This document shows, one piece after another, positions 25,201-37,525 of a stretch of 64,000 bases of DNA (position 1 is the first letter of the stretch; the number at the start of each line of letters is the position of its first letter). The notes under the pieces were generated by a model. The model did not search any database and was not told the DNA's origin. It saw only the letters and a list, made by a program, of their open reading frames with translations. The DNA lies in contig CP126191.1 in NCBI GenBank assembly GCA_030272155.1, forward strand, positions 4,672,501 to 4,736,500, in the 5' to 3' direction. The position numbers were made by a program, and so were the translations under genes. The DNA is from Tetradesmus obliquus. Taxonomy: Eukaryota > Chlorophyta > Chlorophyceae > Sphaeropleales > Scenedesmaceae.

Positions 25201-28200
25201 CACCAGCAGCTGGCGGCTGCAGCCCTGGCAGTGGCTTGCTGGCCAGTTGCTGCCCCACCTCTGCCATCAAGCCCAGCAACGTAAGCAGTGCCGGCAAGCT
25301 GCGCCTGTTTGCTGCCGCTGCTGCAAGGGGTGCTGCTGCTGCTCCAGAAGCTACTTGGCTGTCCAGTGCGCCGCATGTGGCCCAGCTGCCTCCAACATGC
25401 CTCGCTAAAAGTACAGCAGCAGCTGCCGCAGCCTGTGCTGCCGCCTCTGCTCGTGCTGCTGCTGCCCATGCGGCAGGACACAGCCCAAACGCACCAGTGC
25501 CGGCTGCAGCAGCTGCTACATCTCTACTGCCCTCTCCCCACGCCAATGCAGCTGGGCTTGACCAGTAGCAGCTGCTGTACAGCTTCAAGCACCTGCCTAG
25601 TGGGCCTGCCACTGCCTCTGCCAGCTCTGCTGCAGCTGTAGTCAACAGAGGGACCTGCTGCCCTGCCTCAACTGCTACCCTGCCGGCCTCCTCTGCACCT
25701 TTCAGCAGCACAGTCAGCATCACCAGTGCACGCTCAGCAGCGCCTGCCGCCATGTAACTCCTGCTCAGCAGCTGCTCGGTCATGCTTACTAGGCCTGACA
25801 GTGCAGCTGACAGCTCAGGCCGCAGCTTGTCACTGCAGCACAGCAGCACACGCAGCAGCGTGTCGCAGCTGGTGCGCCATGACAGGTAGTCCTGATGCCG
25901 TGCATGCCACTGCTGCTGCTGCTGGCTGGAGGTGGCTGCTGCTGCTGCTGCATCCTGCACAATGTCGTTGCTGTTGCTGTTGAAGTAATGCTTCCATATG
26001 CTATCCACCCCTGCTGCCAGCCACGCGCGGCTGCCCGCTGCATCATTGCTGCTGCTGCCGCCGCCCAGCAGCCAGCCCCTCAGTGCTGCATGCAGCTGCC
26101 CTCCCGGCCCCTGCAGGTGAGCCGGCAGCCGCTGGACCAGCCGCGCAGCAGCTGCAACGCTGCAGGCGCCAGCTGGCGCCACGGCTGCTGCTATCGTCAG
26201 CAGCAGGTTGAAGCAGGTCACGCGGAAGGTCTGCCCGGAGTAGATCAGCAGCCGCACCAGCAGACTGTGCAGCCTAGCCAGCGCCTCCTCCACATAAGCG
26301 GCTGCTGGCAGCACAGGGGAGAGGTGTGGAAGGATCAGCACAAAGGTGAACACGGAGCAAACAAATTACTGCTGCAGTGGCTGGCGCATCACTGGGTGCT
26401 ACAGAGTGGAGGAAAGCTCAAGCAGTGAGACAAGGAAATGCACAGCTGAGGCTGCTACAACGCACGACTCATAAATGTGCCAGTCTGCCGTCTGTATGTT
26501 TGAAACATTGCACAGCATGCAAAATGCTTGACGGGACCGGAATAACATACCCGTGTCGAGCTCATCCATGTCATTCAGCAGGCTGCACCCTGCTGCGTCT
26601 GCTGCTGCTGCCAGCGCCCTCATCACTGCCAGCAGGCCCGACCGGGGCAGGTCCTGGCCTGGCTTAGCCGCCACCAGCAGCCCACTCAGCAGCAGTGCGC
26701 GAGCTGCAGCAGGCCCTGCAGCAGCACCATACCTAGCCAGAAGCTCAGCTGCCTGGCTGATGATGTGGGAGCTGCTGCCTGCTGCTGCGCTGGCTCCTTG
26801 CCCTGTTGCTGTTGCGATCGCAGGCTGCTGCTGCTGCTGGGCGTCTGCGCCGCCGACTGCGCTGCCAGTTGCTGACAGGCCTGCTGCTGATGGCACCTTG
26901 TGGTGGATGGGGCTCATCAGGGCTGGCAGCAGCGTGCCAGTGAAGAAGGCCAGCGGCAGCTGAGCCAGCACTGCTGGTGGCCAGTGGCGCTTGAGCAGGG
27001 TTTTCAGTGCCATGCGTTGCACCTGCACAGCACACATGGCAGCAGGAGCAGTTGCAGAGGCAACCGTGCGCATGAGGCGGGGGTTATGTGATGCATGCTG
27101 GCACATGTGAGCTTGCATGCTGTAAATTGCACAGGAGAAGAAGGAGAACAAAAGAGAAAGAAATGAGTGCAAGCACAGGAAAGGGCTTGAGAAATAGGGA
27201 GCCGAGAAGGGCATTGTGCAAAGGACGTGCAAGAGTTGCAAGTGAACTTGTGCATCGTGGTCAGGCGTGAGGGGGCCGTTCTCACTTGCAAGTTCTTGTG
27301 CTGCAGCGCCAAAGTCCAAATCACGCTGGTCCAGCAAAAAGCCATAGGAAGCGCATCGCCCTGCTCAGCTGGCTGCTGCTGACCGTCCTCCTTGGGTGCC
27401 GCACCATCCTTGGCGCGGATCAGCTGGTTCATCTTGCTGCTGTGCGCCACATCTGCTGCTGCATCCTCCTGAGCAAACTCACGTGCTGCTGGGTGCAGCT
27501 GGCTGATCTGCAGCAGCAGCAGCAGGAGCCGTAGCAGCAGCAGCATGGAGACCAGTCCCTCGACGATTGCTGAGGAGATTGGTGCTGATGCAGACGCAGC
27601 ATGCTGTTAGCCATATCAGCGGGTTCTCGTGCGCCACGCAATGCCTCAGCCTGCAGCATCTGCTCGTCCTCCACCCACCTGTGGCCAAGCCGCTTTCACT
27701 AGGTGGGGGCTGAACTCATCCAGCAGCTCGTACAGGGCCAGGAACACCACCCACTCAGGCTGCACAGCCAACTGCTGCTCAGGCAGCAGCAGCTGCAGCA
27801 GGCGGAACGCGCGCTTGCGGTTGAGTGTCTCACTATCAACCAGGCAGTCACGCAGCAGCGCCCAAAACTGCTCAGCGTCACAGCAGGCTGTCGCTGGCTG
27901 CGCCGATGATGGCACTACTGCTGCTGCTGCTGCTGATGCTGCTGCTGCTGTTGGTTGATCTGCGGCAGGCGGCTGCAAGCCCCAGGCTGTATGGTATTGC
28001 AGCAGCACTGCCAGGCCCATGCGCCTAGGCAGTGCAGGCTCTGCAATCATGCTCAGGCACTGCTTCCAAAGCTGCTGCATGCACTGCTGCTCTACGTCAG
28101 GGCTGCTTGCTGCAGCAGCTGCCAACAGCGCAGGAAGCAGCTGTTGAAAAGAGGCCTGCCGCAGGGCTGCGTTGCTGCAGGCCAGCAGGGAGCAGGCAGC

Positions 28201-28899
28201 ACTGAACAGGCGCCCACTGAGCAGCTCCAGCATGCGTTGCACTGCAGCATGTGTCAGGCGCTCCTGCTGTTGCTGTTGCTGCTGCTGCTGCCACTCTCCA
28301 ACAGCTGCTGTAGCCAGCTTTTCAACAGCGACGCAGGCAACAAGGGGAGGCAGCTGGAATAAGATTTGCCAGCGCTCCTGGGCGCTGGCAGCACTGGCTG
28401 AGCGCTGCTGCAGGACACATGGCTCTGCTGTGTTCGCTGAAAGGCCACCCTTGCTGCAAGTGGCATCAGAGAAAGCCACAAGCGCTGCTTCGGCACACTG
28501 CAGCATTTCAAGCATGATGTCCCATGCCTGCTGCTGTGACAGAAGGGCTGCCAGCAGGTGCAGCAGCTGCTTGCTGGCTGGTGTGCCTGCTGTAGCAGCA
28601 GCCAGAGGCAGGAATACTTGCTGTACATACTGCCGGAGTACTATGCTGCTTTGGTTGCCAGTGGCCAGGAACACTAGTGCTGCCGCCGCTGCTGTCACTG
28701 CCTCATTGATGTCCTGGCTGCTGCCGGCGCCAATTAGGGCTTCGCACAGATCAAACAGGCTGGAGAGTGTTGCAGTTGCAGTTGCATCAACGTCATTGAA
28801 CAGTGCTGTGATGAGGTGGCTTCTGGCTTGCAATGTGGCTTCTGGTTGTGCCGCAGTTACAGCAGCCAGCCTGCTGCTGAGGTGGTGGGCCTGCATCAT
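19282..28899 (-). CDS. TARBP1: TARBP1/TRM3-type tRNA (guanosine-18-2'-O)-methyltransferase
   Basis: SPOUT-class enzyme that uses S-adenosylmethionine to methylate the 2'-OH of G18 in the tRNA D-loop. Sixteen exons: 28899-27679, 27507-27286, 27022-26551, 26304-25127, 24942-24442, 24182-24062, 23773-23454, 23229-22948, 22739-22586, 22328-22018, 21740-21533, 21305-21006, 20660-20492, 20206-20123, 19883-19811, 19455-19282. Every phase agrees; the sum is 1,929 residues (human about 1,620). Most of the protein is a helical, HEAT-like scaffold with Ala- and Gln-rich inserts. The C-terminal SPOUT domain is complete: [20 protein letters not shown] (motif 1), [42 protein letters not shown] (motif 2), [19 protein letters not shown] (motif 3, knot). 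The start uses a double ATG at 28899/28896. Exon 7 could end at 23448 instead of 23454. This is a confident orthologue. Confidence 0.95.
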
Positions 28900-29242
28900 G
28901 CTCACTTGGTTGCCATGGCCACCTACACATCGCAAACCTATTTAAACAGCAAACAATAGCGTTTTGGGGGTCTGTCAGGCCCTTGTTGCTTCGTTTCGGA
29001 GAGTAACAGTCACTTCACGTTCAACATCGACAGCTGTGTACTGACCAAGCATTCTGGCAATGACGCCGTTTTGTTTTTCGTAGATTCCTCACAAACATCC
29101 AGTTTCGTTGTTCGTTGCAGCAGGCGTGACACTGGTATTGCCACAACAACGTTCAGCTCTCTGCTACGATTTCAGCCAAAGCTCGAACTGTTTCAGCAAA
29201 GCAAAGGTCATGTGAAACGTGCAGCATTGGACGTCAATCGGC
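28900..29242. promoter_or_regulatory. Divergent promoter region (TARBP1 / coiled-coil gene)
   Basis: Only 343 bases separate the two head-to-head starts. On the minus strand a TTTAAATAG element (near 28938-28946) sits about 40 bases before the TARBP1 ATG and may be TATA-like. Confidence 0.5.
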
Positions 29243-32200
29243 ATGGCAGAGCTATACTTGTACTCGCAGCAGCTTGCTGCACATAAGGCGCAGCAATGCA
29301 TAGCAAGGGAGCAGCTGGCTGCTATGGAGGAGGCAGCCCAGCATGAGGAGGACTATAGGCAAAAGGAGGCTGATGAGGTGGGCTGGTGCTGCTTCAGCAG
29401 CACTGCCGCATGCTGTGCTGTATGTATGCAGCACTGCTGAGTGCTGCCCCTGGGCATGCAACATCTGAGATGGTAGCCCTGCACATCATGTGGAAGGGGA
29501 TAATAAGATAAGCCATACCATTTGCGTGTGCACGATGCTTCCATCTACCCGTCCTGCATGCACCATCACCAACACGCTCACCCTGCTTTGCATGCGCAGA
29601 AATTGCACACACTGCAGCTGGAGCTGGGGTCCAACAACTTGCAGAATGAGCAGTTGAAGCTGGAGGTGCTGCGCTGGCGCAAGCAGTGCTCGCTCATGCG
29701 GCTGAAACTGGCGAGTGCCAGAGAGAAGGTGCAGCTGCATGAAAGCAACCTGGACTTGCTGAGCGAGCGCGAGCAGCGCCTGAGCAGTGATGCAGCCGGC
29801 CTCAGAGGCCAGCTGGCAAGCGCGTTGCAGCAGCTGACAGACATGACAGCGGCCAAGGCGCAAGCGCAGGCGGAAGCCGCAAAGTTCCAGGTTTGTTTTT
29901 GACTTCCTGATTCATCTGCTGCTTATGTGCTAGCTCCACCATTGCAATGGCAGTGCCTGCTCATGCAAACCGGCACAGCAGCGATATGTAGAGAATGCAC
30001 AGAAGCAGGCATGTGCTTTCGCAGGACAAACCACAAGCAACCAGTCATGCCTTGCTTAGCAAAGCAGCATCGCATGCGGTATGCTGGCTCCGCTAGCTGC
30101 ACGCATGCTGCTGCTGGCCTCACTGGTACTGCACATCTTGCTATCTCTTGTACAGGGCCAGGCGCTGCAAGCAGACATGCAGCTGACGCAGATGAATGAG
30201 GAGCTGAAGCTGCTGACAGGACGCTGCAGCAACGCAACAACACACAGCGCTGACGTGCAGCAGCGGCTGGCAGCGGCTCTGTCAGAGAAAGCCAGCCTGC
30301 AGAAGCAGCTGGCTGACAGCGAGGCGCATGAAGCAGCTGCAGCTGCAGAGACACAGCAGCTGCAGCAGTCACTGCAGGCGCTGCAGGGCGAGTTGCGCAG
30401 GTAGGCAACAGGCAGCACACCTACAGCTAACCTGCTGAGCTACGACAAGGGTAGCTGAGCATGTCACATACCCAAGAAGAGCATCATTTCGGTGGGTGCA
30501 TGCTGTTGAGGTTCGCGTCGTCCGTCAGCATGGCCAACCTTGCAGATCATTCACATTGCGCTGCAGGTGTGAAGAGCGCCTGGCTGCACAAGAAAAGGCC
30601 GCAGCAGCGGCGGAGGCTGCTGCAGCAGTGGCAAGCGCCAAGGTGGAAGCTGCCGCAGACGCCTTGGCGATGAAGGAGCAGCAGCTTGTCGAGTGGCGGC
30701 AGCTGGCGCAGGCCAGCAAGGACACAGCGTCGCAGCAGCTGCAGCTGTCACAGGTGCGCGCACCTGTGTTCAGCAATTGTAAATGTATTGGTGCGTAGCA
30801 GCAGCAGCCGCTTGGATCATGAACGCACGTCATGCCGCAGCACAACGCAAGCATCGCAATAACATGCATGCACGTGCGGCTGCAGGACAAGATGGGCCTG
30901 CGGGAGACAAGGCTGCTGCATGAGGTGGCGGCACTGCGTCAGCAGCTGGCGCAGGAGAAGGCTGCAAGGTTGGTGGTCAAACACCAGCAGCATTGAGCAC
31001 TGCTGTCTGCCTTTGAACGCCGGCTGCTTGCAGTACCAGATCAGTTGCCAGCCTCGACAGTGCATGTGGCTTTGTTTGGATGATTTCCCGTTGTTGACTC
31101 TGCAGCGCCTGCTGTGCCCTGACCGCACTGCTGCTTCCTGCAGGGCCGCTGCTGACTCCGGCCTTACCAGTGCTAGCGCAGCCGCAGCTGCCAAGGCCAA
31201 GAGCCTGGAGGAGCAGCTGGCGCAGCTGAACCAGCAGGTGATGGAGCTGTTGGGGTCTGTCACAGCTCCTCTGGCTAAGTGCTGCCTTTGGTCTGGCGTC
31301 GTATGTGTGCAACGACTCTCTACATGAGCAACTACAGTGGTCGTGGCCAGCGGCCTGTTTGCCATGCTAGGCCATGGCTAACTCATGCTGCTCACCGCCT
31401 GACATGCATCACTGCTGCTGCTGCGCTGCAGATGACCAGCCTGCAGTCCCAGCTGTCAGCAGCGCAGCAGCAGGCCAAGCAGCAGTGTGAGCGTGCTGCT
31501 GCACTGGAGCTGGAGCTGGAGAAGCAGCAGGAGCAAGAGACACGCGCTGCTGTGCAGGCAGTGGGCAGCATCATGCAGGGATTGGTGGAGCAGGAGGGTG
31601 ACCTGCGACCTGCAGCAGCAGGCGCAGCGGCTGGACCTGCTGCAGGCGCAGCTGCTGCTAAGGGAGGTGGCAAGGCTGCAGCAGCCAGAGGCAGGCCGCG
31701 CAGCGCTGGTGCTGCAGGCAGGCCCCGCAAGGCACAGGCCAAGGCTGCTGCTGCTATTGCTGCTGCTGCTGAGGGAGAAAGCGAAGGGCCTGATGAGCCA
31801 GACAGCGGTGATGAGGTCGGCAGCCAGCTGGAAGCGCAGAGTCCACCAGCTGCTGCTCCTGCACGCAGGGGCCGGCCGAAGAAGGCCGTTGCGCCTGCTG
31901 CTGTAGAAATGGCAGAACAGGCGTCGCCAGTGCAACAGCACAAAGAGAGGTGCGCAGCAAGCTTGCATTGGATGCAGCAGCTGGACGTTGCCGGGGGTTA
32001 TGCCGCTGCAGCTGGATTGCCTGTACTTGTTGGTTGCTTTGCGCAAGGTGCTGTCCCCACAAAAGAGGCTTGCTTGCTGTTTATGAACCTGCTGTTGTCT
32101 GTGCCTGCCATGCATCGCAGCGACCGAGTGCTACAGCCATTGGACGAGAACCAGCAGCCGGCACAGGAGCAGCCAGCAGTTGCTGGAAAGGTGGCCGTGC

Positions 32201-33047
32201 CCGCTGCTGCTGCAGCAGCAGCAGCTGCTGCACCTGCTGCACCCGCAACGCGGCCATCAGGTGTTGACCAGGCAGGGGGCAGCAGGCCCTCATCAGCTGC
32301 TGCACCTGCTGGGCCACCTCCGAGCTTCGTGCCGCAGTCAACACTGGCACCCACAGCTGCGCTGCAGAAGCCAGGGTAGGGTGATGTGGCGCACGAGCGC
32401 CTTCTTGCCGTGCTTTATGCAATGCTGCAATTCAGGGTTGGCCTTACATGCTGGATCTGTAGTGTTGCATACTGCAGCATTTATTGCATTGGCTGAAAGA
32501 TGGACGTGTTCAGACATGCTGCTGTAAGTACTGATCCCTGGCACAGCTCAAGTCTCCCTGCAGTCCGGTCACTCGTAGCGCTCTGCTGCGGCCTGCCGTG
32601 CAGGGTGATGGCTGCAGCGCAGGCGCGCGTGTCCGCCACAGACATGCTGAAGAAGCTGTCAGCAGGCCTGCCACAAGGGTGAGTTAGCAGCCGCATTATG
32701 CAGAATCAATATGATACAGCGAACAGCAACATGCACACTGGGTTGCCCAGCCTATCAGCAACCTCGTTGAAAGTCCTGCCTCTGCCCTGGGGCACAGCCG
32801 CATATGCAGATCTGCAAACCAACTTCATTGCTATGGCTTGCTTTGCGATCTGGTGATGATGTCTCCTGCTTGGTGTCTGTCTCACCGCCTTGCTGGTGCC
32901 TGCTGCAGCATCCCTGGCAAGCCTGGCGCTCGCAAGCGCAAGCTGCTGCCTGCAGCTGTTGGCGGTGCAGGGGGCAGCATGGACGTCATCCCAGCCAGCT
33001 TGCTGGTGAAGCCGGCGTTCCAGGCACCAAAAGTGCGCAAGCCCTGA
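29243..33047 (+). CDS. Coiled-coil protein with three AT-hook motifs (673 aa)
   Basis: The family is not recognised. Ten exons: 29243-29377, 29600-29890, 30156-30400, 30567-30753, 30886-30968, 31144-31237, 31432-31949, 32121-32375, 32604-32678, 32909-33047; all phases agree. Residues 1 to about 395 are almost continuous coiled coil, with heptads such as KLHTLQLELGSNNLQNEQLK and LEEQLAQLNQQ. Residues 400-515 are Ala/Gly/Pro-rich and contain three GRP cores flanked by basic residues (RGRPRS near 431-436, AGRPRK near 440-445, RRGRPKK near 490-496), the AT-hook pattern that binds the minor groove of AT-rich DNA. A Pro/Ala-rich stretch follows, then a short conserved-looking end: ATDMLKKLSAGLPQG, KPGARKRKLLP, IPASLLVKPAF and KVRKP. 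A nuclear, chromatin- or spindle-linked scaffold would fit, but this is inference. A TGTAA lies at 33442-33446. Confidence 0.8.
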
Positions 33048-35045
33048 CAACCACAACAGCATGCTGGAATTTGCGTGCAGCTCGCATAAATGTGCACTTG
33101 GCAAACACGATGCCAGTTTTCAAGAAGAAAAAGGGTGACGATGGGTATGATACGGACGAGCTGGCAGGACTGGCAGTTGGTTGGGCAACATGGCTCGCAT
33201 TTGGCCACCACGGTGGTGGTGGTCTCGTTCTGCGTTGGTGGGTGCCAGCTAATGAAGAAATGTTGGCAGTACAGTGGCAACCTGCTTGGTGGGGAAACAG
33301 CAGTGCTCCGCAGGGATTGGAAGTGTCGGGTACTTGCTGCTCACTGAGCAGCCGTGCCTCAGGCCAGCGCTGGCGGCTGCATTGCAGGTGCAAACCTTTA
33401 CATCCGTTTGCAAATTACAATTGTGAGGTTCCACCCTTCTTTGTAACTTACAACTTCAAGCACTGTCCAGCAAGGTATACAACGGTGCATAACGACGGAG
33501 CAGAAAGGGGGGCGCTTGAATGTACATTCAAGACATGTGTGCGCAGGCAGGTCCAAGCTGCGGCGCGCGCACCTGCCTGAACGTCCTACATATGGGAGTC
33601 TGCTTGAAGCACACAATGGCATCGTGGGTGCTTAACTGAGCGGGCGTGCTGGTGATGAGCAAATAGCTCCAGAACGTGCCGATCACAACTCGTCAGGCAC
33701 GCTTAGAACATCCACTGCTCTGCACCACATGGCATGCCTGTGCACAGGCTCGTCGACGTCACGTCAGGTAGCGAGCACTGACGCACAGAGGAGCTGCAAA
33801 CACCAGAGGAAAGAGCACATTGACAGCACGAGCGCCGCCATCCTCTGCGCTTGTGACAAGCGCACTGCAAGCAGGGACATGTGCAATGCACAACAGCGAA
33901 TACGGTGCAGGGTGCAAGCACAGCACTTCCGCCTGCATGATGTGCCAAAGTTGGGTGACATAGCTCACTGGCAGCTGGGTAGCTGGCATGAAGGCAAGCA
34001 TGATGCACACGGTAATGCCAGTCAGCCTAACTCCGAGCCTGCCCATACCAGTGCGGCACTAATATGTGCGCCAGAAGCACGTGCAACATTCCAAACACCT
34101 AGCAGGTAGCAAAGCCAGCCAGGAACTGCCTACATCTATGCCTGCCGGCTTTCAGAGAAAACAGCCGCACAAAAACAGCCTGCTCATTTCACAGGCCACA
34201 CCTGCTGCACCATAGCAGTTATCAGTTGCGTGCCCTGCCCTGCGAATAGCAAGCAGAGCACTCAACCCACGCGTGCAGTCAACCTCTGATCCTAGCAAAA
34301 TACATGACTTTTGGCGCCAGCATAGATCCACTGCATACATGTACATTTAACGTCTCTGTCAATAGCAGCAAACAAAGTCAGGATGGGCTATACCTCAAAA
34401 CCCAAAGTGGTAGTAAAGCCATGACGCCAACATTGCCCAGGCTAATTGGCAGCACCCTTAGCACAACCAAGATTGTGGTTCCAAAGGCTGCTAGCCATGC
34501 ATGTGAATGTGCATCAGTGCGGCTGATCGCTTGGCGCAACTGAGCACAACTGTGCAACAGCTCAAACGTCATCCGTAACGTGCAGTTATTGTGGCACTCA
34601 TTGACAGTGTTGTCGCCCCAACCAGGCCAATGCTGCCCCAAGCACGACGCACAGGAGCCACGCCAAGGAAAAAGGCTGCTGAGTCCTACCAAGTGGGGCA
34701 ATAGCAGCTGCTGTGACTTACAGCAGACAAGCAAACAGGTAAGTCTGTCGAAGCTCCCGTAGCTGCGCAAATAATCCCATGGCTAAGCACATGATCTCAT
34801 TCTTCTTGAGTTCCCAAGTGTGGCGTCGCACACAACAAAATGCCGTGCAACGCTTCGTGGAGGACAAGCTGAAGACAGTCGCAGCAGGCGTGCGTGGCGG
34901 GCGCGCTGCCCCCGCCGGCTGCTCACATGGCAGCAACAGGGAACGGTGCTGCATCCCACAACTGCGCCAGGCACCTGCAGCTGGCTGCCCCGTTGTTGCG
35001 GTGGTCCTTCTGCTTGTACTGCGGCTGCTGCTACTGCTGCTGCTG
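33048..35045. other. 2-kb gene-free interval between convergent 3' ends
   Basis: It holds the 3' flanks of the coiled-coil gene and the EF-hand gene. An open frame from ATG 33110 starts with a basic and acidic stretch (MPVFKKKKGDDGYDTDELAG), but it soon becomes Trp-rich and has no recognised domain or supporting splice sites. A minus-strand TGTAA at 34718-34722 is about 325 bases past the EF-hand stop. Confidence 0.5.
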
Positions 35046-36750
35046 CTACTGCTGCTGCACAGAACCGTGCGCCAGGCTGCTCCCCAGCATGTAGATGCTG
35101 TACCAGACCAGCACTTGCCCAAAGTTTACGATGCCCCGGCCTGGCGCATCCGCCTTGCTGCAGACAGCAAACACGACACACAGTTTGTAAGCGGCAACAG
35201 CTGTGAGGCATGTACCGTGACAGTAGATCAACTGGCTGGACACAGCCATTTCTGCGCACCCTAGCCCAAGCGGCATGCAGCTACCCTCCCGACAAGCATT
35301 AAACAACACCATTGCAATGTGGCCGCAAGCGCTGCTTGCGCTGCCGCCCCACCTGAATGCTGCATCCGCCACTGCCTGCAGCCCTTGCTCCCCGCCATCC
35401 AGCTCCAGCTCATGCAACATCTGGTAGAAGTCATACCTGCAGCGGCAGCAGCACAGCCGGCGACATGTCAGCATTAGCCAGCAGCACAAGAGGGGCGGCG
35501 AGTACTATGAACACACACGGTGGCGCAAGGCAAGCCAAGCAGTGACGACCCTGTGTGCATGCCCACCACAGTCCTACCAGGCGGTTCAGTGGCGCGCCGG
35601 TGCGCTGCCGTGAGTCTGTGCATGCTTGCTGAATACGCATCGGCCCTTGCGCCACCACTCAGCAAGCATTCAGAACGTGAGTGCAAGCCAACCAGGCGAC
35701 ACCCGCCCACCTGTCGATCTGCCCGTTGCTGTGGTGGTCCTGCCGCCGGAAGGCGCGCCGCACCGCTGCAATGGCCTTGTACAGCGGGATGAAGTCGTGG
35801 ATGGACAGCCGCCCGTCACGGTCAGCGTCTGCAGACGGCACCACAGGAACCAACAAGCATAACCTGCCTGTCCAGCTTACTCTGTGGCGAATCATCCATG
35901 AGCAAGCAAAGCCACAGGCAGCCACAGACCGGCACACATACATGAATGCCCTCGTCTGCCTCCTGCACTGCATCACTACATACCTATCCCTTTATATGGC
36001 AGCGGCAGCAGCGCCAGCTTGCCCCACCCACCTGCTGCCGCGAAGCACGCGTCCACGAAGCGCTGGTAGTCCGGGTAGGGCAGCGCCAGGTTGAGCTCCA
36101 GCAGCAGGTCATAAAAGTCCTGCTGGCACAGGCTGCCGTCCAGGTCCATGTCGTAGCGGCCAAACAGGTGCTGCGCTGACTTGATGCTGCCCTCCAGCTG
36201 CAGCGCAGACCAGTGAGTGTGTGAAGTGGTAGGCGACACAGAGCAGCAGCAGGGCAAGCCTATGCTAGAAGACAAGGATGGGCTGCTGCTGTTGCTGCTG
36301 CTGGCTGAAGCTGCAAGGACAACAGGCAACTGCAGCTGGCTCCTGGTACGGCGTCATGCACGGAGGCATGCAAATGCTGCTAGGCATCCTTTGGGAGCTG
36401 CCAGAAAGGCGATCATCATCTTAACTCACCACGGCATCCACGCATGCTTCCATCTCCATTGCTGTGGTCATGCACGCCCCCAGTGCATCCCAATCGTCAC
36501 CATAACACGTGGTAGGGTAAGACGTGGAAGCAGCGTCTGTGCTTCGCCGGAAGCCGTCCGTAGCATGCCTGCTGCTGCAAGTGTTGTAGGCAGCAGGGAT
36601 GCCACTGCTGCAGGATGCGCTGTCTGCAGCTGCGCCTGCGCCTGCACATGCAGCTGCTCCGCCAGCACCTTCACGCAGCAGCAGAAACCCAGCATGATGC
36701 AAAGCTAATGAGAGGTGCAAAGCTAATGAAGGGAGCACGCTGGTAGTCAT
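35046..36750 (-). CDS. Four-EF-hand calcium-binding protein
   Basis: Calmodulin-like calcium sensor of unknown target. Exons: 36750-36430, 36197-36032, 35828-35711, 35436-35353, 35157-35046; phases agree (266 residues). Three loops look functional. EF1: DMDLDGSLCQQD (residues 123-134). EF2: DADRDGRLSIHD (163-174). EF3: DHHSNGQIDRYD (193-204). Each is followed by a hydrophobic helix (FYDLLLEL, FIPLYKAI, FYQMLHEL). The fourth unit (AAFSKADAPGRGIVNFGQVL) keeps the helix-loop-helix outline but lacks the acidic ligands. The Asp at position 12, where Glu is usual, may lower calcium affinity or allow magnesium. The protein ends ...GSVQQQ at a TAG inside a CAG-type run. The first exon (107 residues, Ala/Ser/Cys-rich) has an ATG but no conserved features, so the N-terminus is the weak part of the model. 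Confidence 0.8.
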
Positions 36751-37525
36751 TCTGCCGAAGACTTGCTGGGCACGAGAGCGGTGCGACCATCGTGCGGCGG
36801 TGCTGCATCATGGGCGCCTGGCACAGGTGCCTGGCAAGCTGCTGGTGTTTGCAGCATAAGCACAGGAGTGCTTTACAACATGTGTGCGGCAGCTGTCAAA
36901 CCAGCTGCTCATGGTCTACAGCAGGGGTGTCAATGCACGTTACTGGTGGCGTTGCAGCTGCATTGGCACCTACTTTTGTGCAGCACTTCTGCAGCGAAGT
37001 CTTTGCCAGTTCTGCTTGTTTCCCGTGTAACAGCTTTGCCTGATGCTGCTGCTGTGAGGGAAGGATGCCTCTGCAAGGGTTGTAGGTGAAAACATCAGCT
37101 CAAGGCCTGCTCTTTTGCGCTTGGCAGCAGCTGCTGAGTCGTGGCTTCCACTCACCTGCTCCCCGTGTTGCTTTGTCTGCACTGACGCACCAGACCAACA
37201 CCCTCCTCCAAGCAGGCGCGCTATTAACCCCATTTAGTCTAAAGTTTGACTATCACTCGCCCTTTCGTAACCAGGGCCCCACGAGCCTTGTTCCCCTTCA
37301 CAACCCTTGTTTGGTTCGCGAGTGTCGAGGTATCAAGCAGGGGTAACAAAGTATCTACTGAGTTAGCGAAACAAATAAAAGCTGCACCACATTGAGGAAT
37401 CGTCATACTGGTGAAGCTCCTACCGGCCAGGTTCTGAGAAGCGGGGTTACGACATTTCTTGTCATGTCTGAACGCGTTCTCATTCACATTCAACTAAGAA
37501 GTATGCAACGTTACTTTTATAACCA
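36751..37525. other. Intergenic interval with a compositionally distinct segment
   Basis: It lies between the start of the EF-hand gene and the stop of RCE1. From about 37225 to 37490 the CAG/CTG bias disappears and the sequence becomes balanced and unique-looking, with GGTTCGCGAG near 37313 and AATAAAAG near 37374. No ORF or tRNA fold identified. Confidence 0.4.

Noticed and set aside
27508..27678. Extra TARBP1 exon reading [21 protein letters not shown]
   Set aside because: Including it would need an intron of only about 28 bases or a frame change. Skipping it gives a normal 171-base intron with matching phase.
33110..33580. Plus-strand ORF starting MPVFKKKKGDDGYDTDELAG
   Set aside because: The first 20 residues look protein-like, but the rest is Trp- and Gly-rich, with no motif and no usable donor site after the start.
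37200..37490. tRNA gene
   Set aside because: A B-box-like GGTTCGCGAG is present, but I could not form an acceptor stem, A box or anticodon arm. No tRNA or rRNA was recognised anywhere in the window.
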